Assembly (NCBI GenBank): GCA_900552105.1
Contig: URYH01000009.1
Location: 1 to 44,848 of the forward strand
Source of the DNA: an uncultured Eubacteriales bacterium
Lineage (GTDB): Bacteria; Bacillota; Clostridia; Christensenellales; UBA1242
Direction of reading: 5' to 3'
Length of the DNA: 44,848 nt
The notes below the pieces were generated by a model, which made no database searches, was not told the origin of the DNA, and saw only the letters and a program-made list of their open reading frames with translations. Numbering within the stretch: the first letter of the stretch is position 1; each line of letters opens with the position of its first letter. Shown here one piece after another: positions 15,990-24,430 of the stretch. The position numbers were made by a program, and so were the translations under genes.

Positions 15990-16829
15990 ATGAAAATAGT
16001 AGTGTCATGTGACAGCACTTGCGACTTGGGAGAAGAACTGATTTCGAAAAATGACATCAGGGTCATGCCTCTGATTATTTATCTCGGTGAAGACCAATTT
16101 TCTGACAATGTTGATGTGACAACAAAAGATATTTTTGCTTATGTCGACAAAACGGGCGTCCTTCCAAAAACCGCCGCGAGAAGCATATATGAATATCAAG
16201 AATTTTTTGCAAATATTCTAAAAGACGCAGATGCAATCATCCATGTTGCTTTTTCAAGCGAAATGTCTTCATCTTGTTCAAATGCTCAAGTTGCAGCGGA
16301 ACAATTTGATAATGTCAAAGTTGTTGACAGCAAAAGCCTTTCAGCTGGATATGGACTTCTTGTTCTCAAAGCGTGCAAGCTCGTGAGCCTTGGCAAAAGC
16401 CTTGACGAAATTGAAAAAGAACTTGTTGACACTGTTCCAAAACTTCAAGCAAGTTTCATCATCTCAAATTTGAAGTATCTTTATAAAGGTGGAAGATGCT
16501 CAGCGGTTGCAATGTTTGGAGCAAACCTTCTCAAAATCAAACCATCAATCCATGTTGTTGATGGCAAAATGGGAGTTGGCAAAAAGTATATGGGAAAATT
16601 TTCTGACACTATGCTCAAATATACCAACGCTCTGCTTGAAGAAAATGGAGAAATCGATAAAGAAAACGTTTTCATCACTTTTTCAAGCGACGAAAATAAT
16701 GTTTCGAACTTGGTGTATGATCTTCTCAAAGAACATGGTTTTCAAAACATCTACAAAACATTTGCTGGTTGCACCATCGCAAGTCACTGCGGACCCGAAT
16801 GTATGGGTGTTCTCTTTATTAGAAAATAA
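15990..16829 (+). CDS. DegV family fatty-acid-binding protein (second copy)
   Basis: 279 residues, beginning MKIVVSCDSTCDLGEELI. The lipid-contact segment is HVAFSSEMSSSCSNAQVAAE, the central motif is KYLYKGGRCSAVA, and the C-terminal motif is IASHCGPECMGVLFI. It diverges from the other DegV protein at 10650, for example Cys in place of Gly/Thr near the fatty-acid pocket, so ligand choice may differ. CGGAGAAAATT precedes the ATG. TTGACT and TAATAT (17-nt spacing) upstream form a plausible promoter. Ends at a strong bidirectional terminator. Confidence 0.92.
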   Translation: MKIVVSCDSTCDLGEELISKNDIRVMPLIIYLGEDQFSDNVDVTTKDIFAYVDKTGVLPKTAARSIYEYQEFFANILKDADAIIHVAFSSEMSSSCSNAQVAAEQFDNVKVVDSKSLSAGYGLLVLKACKLVSLGKSLDEIEKELVDTVPKLQASFIISNLKYLYKGGRCSAVAMFGANLLKIKPSIHVVDGKMGVGKKYMGKFSDTMLKYTNALLEENGEIDKENVFITFSSDENNVSNLVYDLLKEHGFQNIYKTFAGCTIASHCGPECMGVLFIRK

Positions 16830-16844
16830 CCAAATAATAAAAAT

Positions 16845-16878
16845 AAAGAATCTGCTCAAACTGAGCAGATTCTTTTTT
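16845..16878. terminator. Bidirectional terminator between degV and HU
   Basis: A 14-bp perfect stem (AAAGAATCTGCTCA and its complement) with a 3-nt loop and T-tracts on both strands, between convergent genes. Confidence 0.92.
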
Positions 16879-16892
16879 ACCTTGAAAACTTA

Positions 16893-17165
16893 TTAGTTGA
16901 AAAGGTCTTTGAAACTTTTGCCAAATTTCATAACTGGCGCTTTGCTTGCTGGAATTTTAACCTTTGCTTTTGTTTGTGGGTTAATACCTGTGCGAGCTGC
17001 TTTTGTTTTGAGTTCAAATGAACCAAATCCAACAAGTTGAATTTTATCTCCCGCTTTCAATGCTTCAACAACTGTGTCTACAAATGCATCATATGCTGCG
17101 TTTGCTTCCTTTGCTGTGAAGTTTGCTTTGGTTGCGATTGATTTAAGAAATTCTCCCTTATTCAT
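16893..17165 (-). CDS. hup: HU-family nucleoid protein
   Basis: 90 residues, the full HU length. It starts MNKGEFLKSIATKANFT, has the GFGSFELKTKAARTGINPQT beta-arm region with the conserved proline at the arm tip, and ends MKFGKSFKDLFN. It bends and compacts DNA as a homodimer. Single gene with a normal leader: TATAAT at 17217-17222, TGGACA 18 nt further up, and an AGGAG ribosome-binding site. Confidence 0.96.
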   Translation of the reverse strand: MNKGEFLKSIATKANFTAKEANAAYDAFVDTVVEALKAGDKIQLVGFGSFELKTKAARTGINPQTKAKVKIPASKAPVMKFGKSFKDLFN

Positions 17166-17298
17166 AAACTTTCTCCTTTCTTTTTTTCCAAGGTAATTAT
17201 TTCCTTAGATATCTTTATTATACCAAACTTATTTCGACATTGTCCAACATTTTTACACGATTTTTCACCTTAATGTCTTTTGCCAAAAAGGATTGCAA

Positions 17299-17322
17299 CA
17301 AAAAAGGGGCTATCAGCCCCTT
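17299..17322 (-). terminator. Terminator overlapping the 3' end of the SipW-like gene
   Basis: On the minus strand AAGGGGCT-GAT-AGCCCCTT followed by TTTTG. The stop codon TGA of the SipW-like gene lies inside the hairpin and the last codons form the left arm. Confidence 0.88.
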
Positions 17323-17897
17323 GAGTCATATTTATCATCTGTATTTTTAAAAATTGAAATAATAAATGAAAGTGCAGTGATTGTCAAAACAACTTCAATA
17401 ATTGAAGCAATATTGAGTTTTCTGCCATTATTTATTGTCAAATATTCAACAATATCCCCCATAATAACAAGCCTATTTGAGTATCGTCCTTTGACTTGTG
17501 AATAACTGATTGGCTCACATTTTTCTTTCACATCTTCAAATGTTTTTCCTTCCGCTTTCCATTGAAGCACGGTTGGCTCATCTTTTGTGTAATACACACC
17601 GTCGACAATTCCATAAATTCTGTGGGTTGTATTAGTTTCTCCACTTGAACCACCAGTGTAAGTAATGACATCGCCAACCCTAATCTCATCTGCTGCGACT
17701 TTTTTTACAAGTATGACATCGTGTTTCATAATTTCCGGAGTCATGGAATCTCCAATGATATATACTGGGCGGAAACCAATAATAAAAGATAATATAAATG
17801 TCAAAATAAATGCATATATGACACTTTTGAGAATATCAACCAAAATTTGTTTAACCTGTTTGCCAGTTGTTTGTTCATTAAAATATTTATAATACAT
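17313..17897 (-). CDS. sipW: SipW-like signal peptidase (Ser-His type)
   Basis: 194 residues from the ATG at 17897, which follows GGGAAG with good spacing. One N-terminal transmembrane helix (about residues 22-45), the catalytic serine in IGDSMTPEI (Ser51) and a histidine in TTHRIYGI (His92) where LepB enzymes have lysine, then a second transmembrane helix near the C-terminus (about 163-183). This is the ER/SipW class, which in Bacillus cleaves the biofilm proteins TasA and TapA. The start lies 2 nt after the stop of the CYTH-like gene, so the two form an operon. The giant protein at 36746-43957 has a matching signal region. Confidence 0.88.
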   Translation of the reverse strand: MYYKYFNEQTTGKQVKQILVDILKSVIYAFILTFILSFIIGFRPVYIIGDSMTPEIMKHDVILVKKVAADEIRVGDVITYTGGSSGETNTTHRIYGIVDGVYYTKDEPTVLQWKAEGKTFEDVKEKCEPISYSQVKGRYSNRLVIMGDIVEYLTINNGRKLNIASIIEVVLTITALSFIISIFKNTDDKYDSRG

Positions 17898-17898
17898 T

Positions 17899-18615
17899 TT
17901 ATTTCTTCCCATTATTTGTATTTGTTTGTGGATTTGTCACGCGCTGTGCAATTTGAAATTTTGTGTCGTTAATCTCAAAAATTGTTTTGCATAAGCGTTG
18001 AAGTTCTTTGTTGAAATCTTCAAATGTTGAAATGAATGTTTGACTTGATGTCATTTGGACTTTCATCATAAGTCTTTCGACATTCTTCCTCGTTTCATAA
18101 TTTTTGAATTGCACTTCTTCAAAATTGATTAAACCTTTGAAGCCATTGCCTGAAAACACCTTGAGTTGCGAATAACGTGTGAGTATATCAAGTTTGGGCT
18201 GAACAGTTTTGAGAACGTTTTCAAGATCAACAGAAAAATTTGTTGTGAACATTGATGTGATGCCGTCAATGATTGAAGTCATGTGTTTTTTTACGTCATC
18301 ATTTGGCTCAATGTCTTGGACAAAAATTTTTTCTTCTCGGTGCGTTAGAGTGAGTCTTGACGAACTCGAAAATTGCTTCTCAACAATAAAACATGCTTTG
18401 TTTCCCTCAACAACCTTGCAAAGCGTCAGCCCTGCTCTTGCAAGAAGTTTTCCAGGCGTGTCAAAATATGTTTCGCGAAGACGCGACCCACCTTGAATTT
18501 CAAACGAATAGAGAGGCAAACGTCTGTCGAGCGCTGCAATATCACCAAATGTTTTTTTTGACAGCACATCATAATATTTCACTCCGATTGTGCTTTTACT
18601 TTCCATTCTTCCCAT
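17899..18615 (-). CDS. CYTH-like domain protein, degenerate active site
   Basis: 238 residues. The segment ETYFDTPGKLLARAGLTLCK followed by ACFIVEKQ matches the CYTH/triphosphate-tunnel pattern (YFDT..., L..aG..LR, K). CYTH enzymes bind triphosphate-type substrates with an N-terminal ExExK motif. Here the equivalent stretch (STIGVKYYDV) has lost the two glutamates, so catalysis is doubtful and a binding role is more likely. Only the first 100 residues resemble the family; the rest is helical and unrecognised. First gene of an operon with the SipW-like peptidase. Its ATG lies 6 nt after a -10 box, so the mRNA is probably leaderless. Confidence 0.6.
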   Translation of the reverse strand: MGRMESKSTIGVKYYDVLSKKTFGDIAALDRRLPLYSFEIQGGSRLRETYFDTPGKLLARAGLTLCKVVEGNKACFIVEKQFSSSSRLTLTHREEKIFVQDIEPNDDVKKHMTSIIDGITSMFTTNFSVDLENVLKTVQPKLDILTRYSQLKVFSGNGFKGLINFEEVQFKNYETRKNVERLMMKVQMTSSQTFISTFEDFNKELQRLCKTIFEINDTKFQIAQRVTNPQTNTNNGKK

Positions 18616-18621
18616 ATTTTT

Positions 18622-18650
18622 ATTTTAACCAAGAATTTTGAAAAAAGCAA
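18622..18650 (-). promoter_or_regulatory. Promoter of the CYTH-sipW operon, predicted leaderless
   Basis: On the minus strand TTGCTT (18645-18650), a 17-nt spacer and TAAAAT (18622-18627), with six bases before the ATG at 18615. Confidence 0.6.
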
Positions 18651-18715
18651 ACTATCTATATATTTTTTCAAGTATATTATATTTTATTTTGACAACAATT
18701 ATTTTGGAGGCAATT

Positions 18716-19303
18716 ATGACAGATTTTTTAAAAAGTGAAACAAGAAAAAACTTGGCGAGAGCATTCATAAGTGAATGTATTGACGGGGCAAGATATCAAT
18801 TTATTGCTCAAAACGCCATGCAAGAAGGATACAAATATATCGAAACGCTAATGAAACAACAGGCAAAAAACGAAATGTCGCACGCAAAGACATTCTATAA
18901 TCACATTCAAAATCTTGGCGGAAGTGAACAAAACATTGAAATCAATGCAGGTTATCCTTTCCCTGTTTGTGATCTCAAAGAAGGTTTGAAACTTGCATCA
19001 AAAACAGAATATGTTGAGTTTAAGAATGTTTATCCAGCATTTGCAAAAATCGCAAAAGACGAGGGATTTAAAGACGTTGCAGAATCATTTGAACTTGTTG
19101 CAAAAGTTGAGAGATGTCATCATCTCATGAACGAGGAAATTGCAACAAAACTGAACTCTGGAAAACTATACAAATCTCCTCAAGCCTACAAATGGAAATG
19201 CACGGAATGCGGACATGAAGAAACAAGCAAAAACGCATTCAAGACTTGCCCTCTTTGTCATGAAGAACAAGGATATTCAATGTTTGAGCTATCTGATAAT
19301 TAA
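18716..19303 (+). CDS. rbr: Rubrerythrin
   Basis: 195 residues from the ATG at 18716, which follows TTTTGGAGGCAATT; the upstream hydrophobic extension of the frame is untranslated leader. The N-terminal four-helix di-iron domain shows glutamates in FISECIDGARY, KNEMSHAK and VERCHHLMNEE. The C-terminal rubredoxin-like domain binds Fe(Cys)4 through KCTECGHEE and TCPLCHEEQG. It reduces peroxide in anaerobes, which fits an oxygen-sensitive host. The MFS gene follows after 34 nt and may be read through. Confidence 0.95.
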   Translation: MTDFLKSETRKNLARAFISECIDGARYQFIAQNAMQEGYKYIETLMKQQAKNEMSHAKTFYNHIQNLGGSEQNIEINAGYPFPVCDLKEGLKLASKTEYVEFKNVYPAFAKIAKDEGFKDVAESFELVAKVERCHHLMNEEIATKLNSGKLYKSPQAYKWKCTECGHEETSKNAFKTCPLCHEEQGYSMFELSDN

Positions 19304-19337
19304 TTCTTAATCTGCTTGTCTTTGCATACCTTATTAT

Positions 19338-20681
19338 GTGGAGAGACTGAGTTCGTCAAAAAAGGTTGGATATGGCTTTGGAAACCTTGGATTTTCAGCT
19401 GTTTCTCAAACCATTTCAACTTTACTTATGTTTTTTGGAACAAGTGTTGCGGGAATTCCCGGAACACTTGTTGGTCTTTGCGTGGCAATCGGAACATTTT
19501 GGGACGCGGTCACTGACCCAATTGTTGGATATATTTCAGACAACTCTGGGGATTGTGGAATTGGAAGACGAGAACGATTCATTCTTGTCGCAAGTCTTTT
19601 TATGGCGATGAGCAACATGCTTATTTGGTGCTTACCTCTCAATCTTAGCAATTGGCAAAAATTTGCTTGGCTTCTTATCGCACTTTTGATTTATGAAACA
19701 GCAGAAACATTTTTTGCAACACCCTACTCTGCGCTTGGATATGAGATGACAAATGACAAATACGATTCAACTTCAATTCAAGCAGCAAAATCAGTTTTTT
19801 CACTAATCGGAATGATTTTGCCATCAGTTTTGATGATGATTTTCATGGAAAAAACAACTGAGAAACTTGGATATATCAAAATTGGATTATGCACATCAAT
19901 ACTTATTATTTTTACCACAATAATTTGCATTGCAACTTTGAATAGAAGAAACAAAAAGAAAATCGTGCTCAATTACCCGCTTTTTCAAAAAAAACAATCA
20001 ATTTGGACTGCTTTTTCTGTGTTTTTTGATTTTTTCAAAAACAAAAGATACTGTGCAATGATTGTTGGCTATTCAATTTCAACTCTTGCGACTGCAATGT
20101 TAACTTCTCTCGGACTTCATGTTTTCACATATTCTTTTCATTTTTCATCATATCAAATTTCAATATTGCTTTTGTGCTTGCTTCTTGGAGCAATATTTTC
20201 TCAATTATTTATTTCAAAAATTGCATACAAAAAAGGAAAGATAAACACTTTAATTTTGTTTATAACAATAATAATTCTTGGCGTGGGCTTGCTCTCGGTT
20301 CTTTTTCTCGTCAGGTCATTTTTTCAGTCTGTTGTCAACTTCTTTATTTGCATACCTCTGGTAATTATTTGTGGCTTTGGTTCAGGCTCTCTCTATAGTC
20401 TTCCGTGTTCAATATTTTCTGACATTATTGCCGAAGAGAACGCGGCGAACAACACAAATCAAACTGCAATGTTCTCCGGCGTCATGACGTTTGTTTTCAA
20501 AATTTCAAATGCGCTCTCATTGTTTTTGATTGGCCTTGTTCTCGACATTATAAAATTCGATAGTTCGCAACCTGTTCAAGCCCTCAAAGTTCAGAATGCT
20601 CTCGGCATTATATTGATTGTTGGCGTTGCTTTGTCCCTTGCAGTTTCAATCAGTTTTTTCTCTCATTATGACAAAAGATAG
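19338..20681 (+). CDS. MFS transporter, GPH cation-sugar symporter type
   Basis: 447 residues and about 12 hydrophobic segments. The start VGYGFGNLGFSAV and the loop FWDAVTDPIVGYISDNS, followed by GRRERFIL, are characteristic of the glycoside-pentoside-hexuronide:cation symporters. It probably imports a sugar or glycoside with Na+ or H+; no catabolic genes lie nearby to indicate which. The GTG at 19338 is the only start that gives the expected N-terminus, and no Shine-Dalgarno sequence is visible. It converges on the ribosomal operon. Confidence 0.88.
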   Translation: MERLSSSKKVGYGFGNLGFSAVSQTISTLLMFFGTSVAGIPGTLVGLCVAIGTFWDAVTDPIVGYISDNSGDCGIGRRERFILVASLFMAMSNMLIWCLPLNLSNWQKFAWLLIALLIYETAETFFATPYSALGYEMTNDKYDSTSIQAAKSVFSLIGMILPSVLMMIFMEKTTEKLGYIKIGLCTSILIIFTTIICIATLNRRNKKKIVLNYPLFQKKQSIWTAFSVFFDFFKNKRYCAMIVGYSISTLATAMLTSLGLHVFTYSFHFSSYQISILLLCLLLGAIFSQLFISKIAYKKGKINTLILFITIIILGVGLLSVLFLVRSFFQSVVNFFICIPLVIICGFGSGSLYSLPCSIFSDIIAEENAANNTNQTAMFSGVMTFVFKISNALSLFLIGLVLDIIKFDSSQPVQALKVQNALGIILIVGVALSLAVSISFFSHYDKR

Positions 20682-20726
20682 AGCACTAAACATTTTTTAA
20701 CAAACAGCATTCATCAAACCGGCAAC

Positions 20727-20758
20727 AAAAAAACAAGGTTGTTATAGCCTTGTTTTTT
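20727..20758. terminator. Terminator of the ribosomal cluster (bidirectional)
   Basis: AAAAAAACAAGG and CCTTGTTTTTT arms around a 9-nt loop, with T-tracts on both strands. It ends the 15.6-kb S10-spc-alpha operon and the convergent MFS gene. Confidence 0.9.
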
Positions 20759-20765
20759 GTGTTTT

Positions 20766-21275
20766 TTAAAGAATTTCAATGAGACCCATTTCAGCAGCAT
20801 CGCCACGACGAGCACCAAGTTTGAGAACTCTTGTGTATCCGCCAGCACAATTCTTTTCTTTGTTGCGTGCTGCGAATTTTGGAGCATAAACGTTAAAGAT
20901 TTTTTCAATCAATGGATGGTTGATATCTTTTGTTTTTGCTTTGAAAGCTGCAAGAGATTCTTTTTCGCCGCGAACTTCTTGAATATCATAAAGTTGTGAC
21001 ATAATTTTTCTTCTTGCTGCAAGTTTCTTTGGACCATCGTTTGTGACATTTGTAACAACTTTTACGCCGTTTTTGTCAGTGATTTGTTTTGAAACTGTGA
21101 CAACGTCTTCATATGTGTTGATTGCAAGAGTGATGATTTTTTCTGCCATGCTTTGAACTGACTTGCATTTTGCATATGTTGTTTCAAGTTTTCCATTCCA
21201 AAGAAGATATGACACTTGATTTCTCATAACAGCCATTCTTTCTTTTGTTGGTCTTCCCAATTTTTCGTTTGCCAT
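20766..21275 (-). CDS. rplQ: 50S ribosomal protein L17 with internal insertion
   Basis: 169 residues against roughly 115-130 usually. The core is intact (KLGRPTKERMAVMRNQVSYL at the start, GGYTRVLKLGARRGDAAEM at the end). About 40 extra residues sit after TLAINTYE and around AAFKAKTKDINHPLIE, in the region facing the ribosome surface. L17 lines the outside of the exit tunnel. Last gene of the cluster, following rpoA by 11 nt. Confidence 0.95.
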   Translation of the reverse strand: MANEKLGRPTKERMAVMRNQVSYLLWNGKLETTYAKCKSVQSMAEKIITLAINTYEDVVTVSKQITDKNGVKVVTNVTNDGPKKLAARRKIMSQLYDIQEVRGEKESLAAFKAKTKDINHPLIEKIFNVYAPKFAARNKEKNCAGGYTRVLKLGARRGDAAEMGLIEIL

Positions 21276-21286
21276 ATTAACTCCTT

Positions 21287-22240
21287 TTAATCTTCATCGT
21301 TTCTGAGTGACAAGCCGTATGATTCAAGTTTGTTAACAACCTCATCAATCGATTTAAGTCCGAGATTACGAACTTTGAGCATGTCATTCTTTGATTTTTT
21401 AATCAAATCTTCAACTGTGTTGATATTTGCGCGTTTAAGACAATTGTAAGAACGAACTGAAAGATCCATTTCTTCAATTGGCATTTCAAGAACTTTGACT
21501 TGTTTGTCGTTGTCTTTGCTGATAAGAATATCCATTCCAGCCATTGCTTCACAAAGATCAACAAATAGTGACAAGTGGTCTTGAACAATTTTTGCTGACA
21601 AACTCAAAATTTCTCTTGCAGATGTTGTTCCGTTTGTTTCAATTTCAAGAATAAGTTTGTCATAATCCATTTTTTGACCAACACGAGTTTTCTCAACAGT
21701 GTAATTTACCTTTTTTACAGGTGAATACAAGGAGTCAATTGCAATGTAGTCAACATCATCAAATCTTTCTTTGTTTTCTGCATTTGGAACATATCCTCTT
21801 CCTCTTGCAATCATGACATCAAGTTCAAACTTAACATCTTCTTCGATTGTGCAGATATAAAGATCTGGATTAAGAATTTCGATTTGATCGTTTGCTTCAA
21901 AATCAGCAGCAGTAACTGCGCCAGCTTTGTTTTTTCTGAGGTGCAAAACTGTCATGAAATCATTATCAGTGGAACTTGATTTAACAGCAAGTCCTTTGAT
22001 GTTAAGAACAATGTCAACAACATCTTCTGTCACACCATAAACTGTTGAAAATTCATGTTGAACACCATTAATTCTGATTGCGATTGGTGCTGCACCTGGA
22101 AGAGATGAAAGCAATGTGCGACGAAGCGCATTACCAAGAGTGATTCCGAATCCTTTTTCGAGTGGTTCAACGGTAAATCTCGCAAAACTGCCGTTGTCAG
22201 CTTCCTCACAAGTGATTTTTGGTTTTTCAATTTCCATCAT
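21287..22240 (-). CDS. rpoA: RNA polymerase alpha subunit
   Basis: 317 residues. The N-terminal dimerisation domain shows FTVEPLEKGFGITLGNALRR and the C-terminal domain, which binds UP elements and activators, ends LGLKSIDEVVNKLESYGLSL. AGGAGGG lies 8 nt before the first of two ATG codons, which I take as the start. Placed between rpsD and rplQ as in other Firmicutes. Confidence 0.98.
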   Translation of the reverse strand: MMEIEKPKITCEEADNGSFARFTVEPLEKGFGITLGNALRRTLLSSLPGAAPIAIRINGVQHEFSTVYGVTEDVVDIVLNIKGLAVKSSSTDNDFMTVLHLRKNKAGAVTAADFEANDQIEILNPDLYICTIEEDVKFELDVMIARGRGYVPNAENKERFDDVDYIAIDSLYSPVKKVNYTVEKTRVGQKMDYDKLILEIETNGTTSAREILSLSAKIVQDHLSLFVDLCEAMAGMDILISKDNDKQVKVLEMPIEEMDLSVRSYNCLKRANINTVEDLIKKSKNDMLKVRNLGLKSIDEVVNKLESYGLSLRNDED

Positions 22241-22256
22241 ATCAAAATCCCTCCTA

Positions 22257-22877
22257 TTATCTTGAATAATGTTCGATAATCAAACTTTCTTCGATAGTCA
22301 AGTCAATATCATCTCTTTGTGGCAATGCCAAGATTTTTCCTTTGAGTTCATCACTATTGAATTCAAGCCATTTTGGCATAACAATTTTCATACCTTTGAG
22401 TTCTTTGAACATTTCAAGATCTTTCTTGCTTTCCTTCACAGCGATTTCATCGCCAACTTTAACGATATATGAAGGAATGTTAACGCGTTTTCCGTTGACT
22501 GTGATATGTCCATGGTTAACGATTTGACGGCATTCACTTCTGCTTGAACCGATACCCATACGATAAACAACGTTGTCAAGTCTTCTTTCAATGAGAGAAA
22601 GCATGTTGTCACCTGTGACGCCTTTCATTCTTTCTGCTTCTTCATAGTATTTTCTGAATTGTTTTTCCAAGATTCCGTATGCTTTTTTAACTTTTTGTTT
22701 TTCACGAAGTTGAAGTCCATATTCTGTGACTCTCTTTCTTGAAGCGCCATGTTGTCCAGGAAGAACAGGTCTTCTTTCCATAGCACATTTTTTTGTGGTG
22801 CATCTTTCACCCTTCAAGAACAATTTGCAACCTTCGCGTCTGCATTCACGGCAATCTGCTCCGATTAATTTTGCCAT
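22257..22877 (-). CDS. rpsD: 30S ribosomal protein S4 (Zn-binding form)
   Basis: 206 residues. The N-terminus carries the zinc cysteines of the C+ form (Cys9, Cys12, Cys26, Cys31), and the S4 RNA-binding domain includes ECRQIVNHGHITVNGKRVNI. It is a primary 16S rRNA binder and often autoregulates its operon. Only one S4 copy is present in the window. Confidence 0.98.
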   Translation of the reverse strand: MAKLIGADCRECRREGCKLFLKGERCTTKKCAMERRPVLPGQHGASRKRVTEYGLQLREKQKVKKAYGILEKQFRKYYEEAERMKGVTGDNMLSLIERRLDNVVYRMGIGSSRSECRQIVNHGHITVNGKRVNIPSYIVKVGDEIAVKESKKDLEMFKELKGMKIVMPKWLEFNSDELKGKILALPQRDDIDLTIEESLIIEHYSR

Positions 22878-22892
22878 ATTTTTTTCTCCTTA

Positions 22893-23282
22893 TTAAACTC
22901 TTCTAACTTTTGGAGGTCTGCAACCGTTGTGAGCGATTGGCGAAACGTCCTTTATGAGTGTGACATCAATGTCGCAGTTTCCAAGTGCACGGATAGCAGA
23001 TTCTCTTCCGCCGCCTGGACCTTTGACATAAACTTCAACACTTTTGATTCCGTGTTCTTTTGCAACTTTTGCAGCATCTTCAAGGTTTTGTTGAGCAGCA
23101 AATGGTGTGCTTTTCTTTGAACCACGAAGACCGAGTTTACCTGAACTTGACCAAGATAGAACATTGCCTTGGCAGTCGGTAAATGTTACGATTGTGTTAT
23201 TAAAAGATGCTTTGATGTGAACTTGACCTTTGTCAATGTTCTTGCTAACTCTTTTCTTTCTTGTCTGTTTTGTAGCAGCCAT
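22893..23282 (-). CDS. rpsK: 30S ribosomal protein S11
   Basis: 129 residues with the conserved [20 protein letters not shown] and the C-terminal [13 protein letters not shown] and [15 protein letters not shown]. It lines the mRNA exit cleft on the platform. Shine-Dalgarno AAGGAG. Starts 11 nt after rpsM. Confidence 0.98.
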   Translation of the reverse strand: MAATKQTRKKRVSKNIDKGQVHIKASFNNTIVTFTDCQGNVLSWSSSGKLGLRGSKKSTPFAAQQNLEDAAKVAKEHGIKSVEVYVKGPGGGRESAIRALGNCDIDVTLIKDVSPIAHNGCRPPKVRRV

Positions 23283-23293
23283 ATTATTTCTCC

Positions 23294-23671
23294 TTATTTA
23301 CCTTTTACTGAACTCTTTGCAACGATTCTTCTTGGACCTTTGCGTGTTCTTGAATTTGTTCTTGTGTTTTGACCTCTAACTGGAAGCCCTTTTCTGTGAC
23401 GAACGCCACGGAACGATCCAATTTCTGAAAGTCTTTTGATGTTGAGTGAAACTTCTTTTCTGAGTTCACCTTCAACAACAACGTGTTTTTCAATGTAATT
23501 ACGTAGTTTTGCAACATCGTTTTCATCAAGATCTTTAACTCTGATATCAGGGTTAATCCCTGTTTCAGCCAAAATCTTGTTTGATGTGACACGGCCAATA
23601 CCATAAACGTATGTTAAGCCGATCTCAACTCTTTTGTCGTTTGGCAAATCCACGCCAGCAATTCTTGCCAT
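23294..23671 (-). CDS. rpsM: 30S ribosomal protein S13
   Basis: 125 residues with the start [20 protein letters not shown] and the basic C-terminal tail that reaches tRNA ([18 protein letters not shown]). ACGGAGGA precedes the ATG. It is separated from rpmJ by 118 bp, the widest gap in the cluster, which holds a terminator-like hairpin. Confidence 0.98.
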   Translation of the reverse strand: MARIAGVDLPNDKRVEIGLTYVYGIGRVTSNKILAETGINPDIRVKDLDENDVAKLRNYIEKHVVVEGELRKEVSLNIKRLSEIGSFRGVRHRKGLPVRGQNTRTNSRTRKGPRRIVAKSSVKGK

Positions 23672-23746
23672 ATATTCCTCCGTTTTTGTTTTTGTTTGTT
23701 TTTTAAGATATATTTTGACGCACCGAAGAAGTGGTTTTTATAAAGC

Positions 23747-23777
23747 AAAAAACTCACCCAGCCGCCTCCGCTGCGAG
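23747..23777 (-). terminator. Terminator-like hairpin between rpmJ and rpsM
   Basis: On the minus strand CTCGC-AGC pairs with GCT-(GG)-GTGAG around a 7-nt loop, followed directly by TTTTTTG. It has the form of an intrinsic terminator or attenuator inside the operon and could lower expression of the S13-S11-S4-alpha-L17 part. Confidence 0.55.
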
Positions 23778-23789
23778 ATTTTTCAAATT

Positions 23790-23906
23790 TTAGCCTTGAA
23801 CTTGTTTGTGACTTTTGTCTTTTGAGCAAATAACCATAACTCTTCCTTCGCGTTTGATTACTTTGCATCCATTGCATCTTGGTTTAACAGAAGCTGAAAC
23901 TTTCAT
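23790..23906 (-). CDS. rpmJ: 50S ribosomal protein L36
   Basis: 38 residues, [20 protein letters not shown] and onward. The zinc-binding set is Cys11, Cys14, Cys27, His33, so this is the C+ form. AAAGGAGAAAAGTT precedes the ATG. It lies in its normal place between infA and rpsM. Confidence 0.97.
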   Translation of the reverse strand: MKVSASVKPRCNGCKVIKREGRVMVICSKDKSHKQVQG

Positions 23907-23919
23907 AACTTTTCTCCTT

Positions 23920-24141
23920 TTATGCTTTGTCACGCCACGTGATTCTTCCTTTTGACAAGTCGTATGGACTCATTTCAATTCGGACTTTATCACCGGCAAA
24001 GATTTTGATGTAGTGAAGTCTAAGTTTTCCCGAAATATAGGCAGTGATAAGGTGCCCATTAGAAAGTCGGACCTTAAACGTCGTGTTTGGCAGAACTTCT
24101 TCCACCACCCCGTCAAATTCTATCACATCTTCTTTCGACAT
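23920..24141 (-). CDS. infA: Translation initiation factor IF-1
   Basis: 73 residues with the OB-fold pattern: [40 protein letters not shown] and [10 protein letters not shown]. It occupies the ribosomal A site during initiation. AAAAGGAG precedes the start. Standard place after the map/KOW genes. Confidence 0.98.
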   Translation of the reverse strand: MSKEDVIEFDGVVEEVLPNTTFKVRLSNGHLITAYISGKLRLHYIKIFAGDKVRIEMSPYDLSKGRITWRDKA

Positions 24142-24153
24142 ACAATCTCCTTT

Positions 24154-24423
24154 TTAAGAATTTTCAAAATTTTTTAGAATTTTTTTGATATATGCGTTGC
24201 TATCAACGTCTTTTTTTGAGATTTTTTGTTCAAAATCAACATCACGACAATCTAGTGATAAAATATGTTTGATTTTTTTCTTTTTTGGTGAAGTGATTGG
24301 TTTGTTTTTCCCGTCAGCGAGAGCAACATAGTTTTTGTCAATAATATCGACAATCACATAAAACTGCCCCATGTCATGGCCAGCGGTTGAAACAACCAAA
24401 TCTCCAACTACAAATTCTTGCAT
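24154..24423 (-). CDS. KOW-domain (L14e-like) RNA-binding protein
   Basis: 89 residues. The first half is a small KOW/SH3-like barrel (VGDLVVSTAGHDMGQFYVIV, then VALADGKNKPI), followed by a lysine-rich segment (SPKKKKIKHIL). In Firmicutes a gene of this kind commonly sits between map and infA; its role is thought to be RNA or ribosome binding but is unproved. GAGGAGC precedes the start. Confidence 0.82.
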   Translation of the reverse strand: MQEFVVGDLVVSTAGHDMGQFYVIVDIIDKNYVALADGKNKPITSPKKKKIKHILSLDCRDVDFEQKISKKDVDSNAYIKKILKNFENS

Positions 24424-24430
24424 ATGCTCC

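Noticed and set aside
19338..19340. Leaderless start for the MFS gene
   Set aside because: TATTAT abuts the GTG directly, too close for a -10 box, and no -35 sequence is positioned correctly; read-through from rubrerythrin is as likely.
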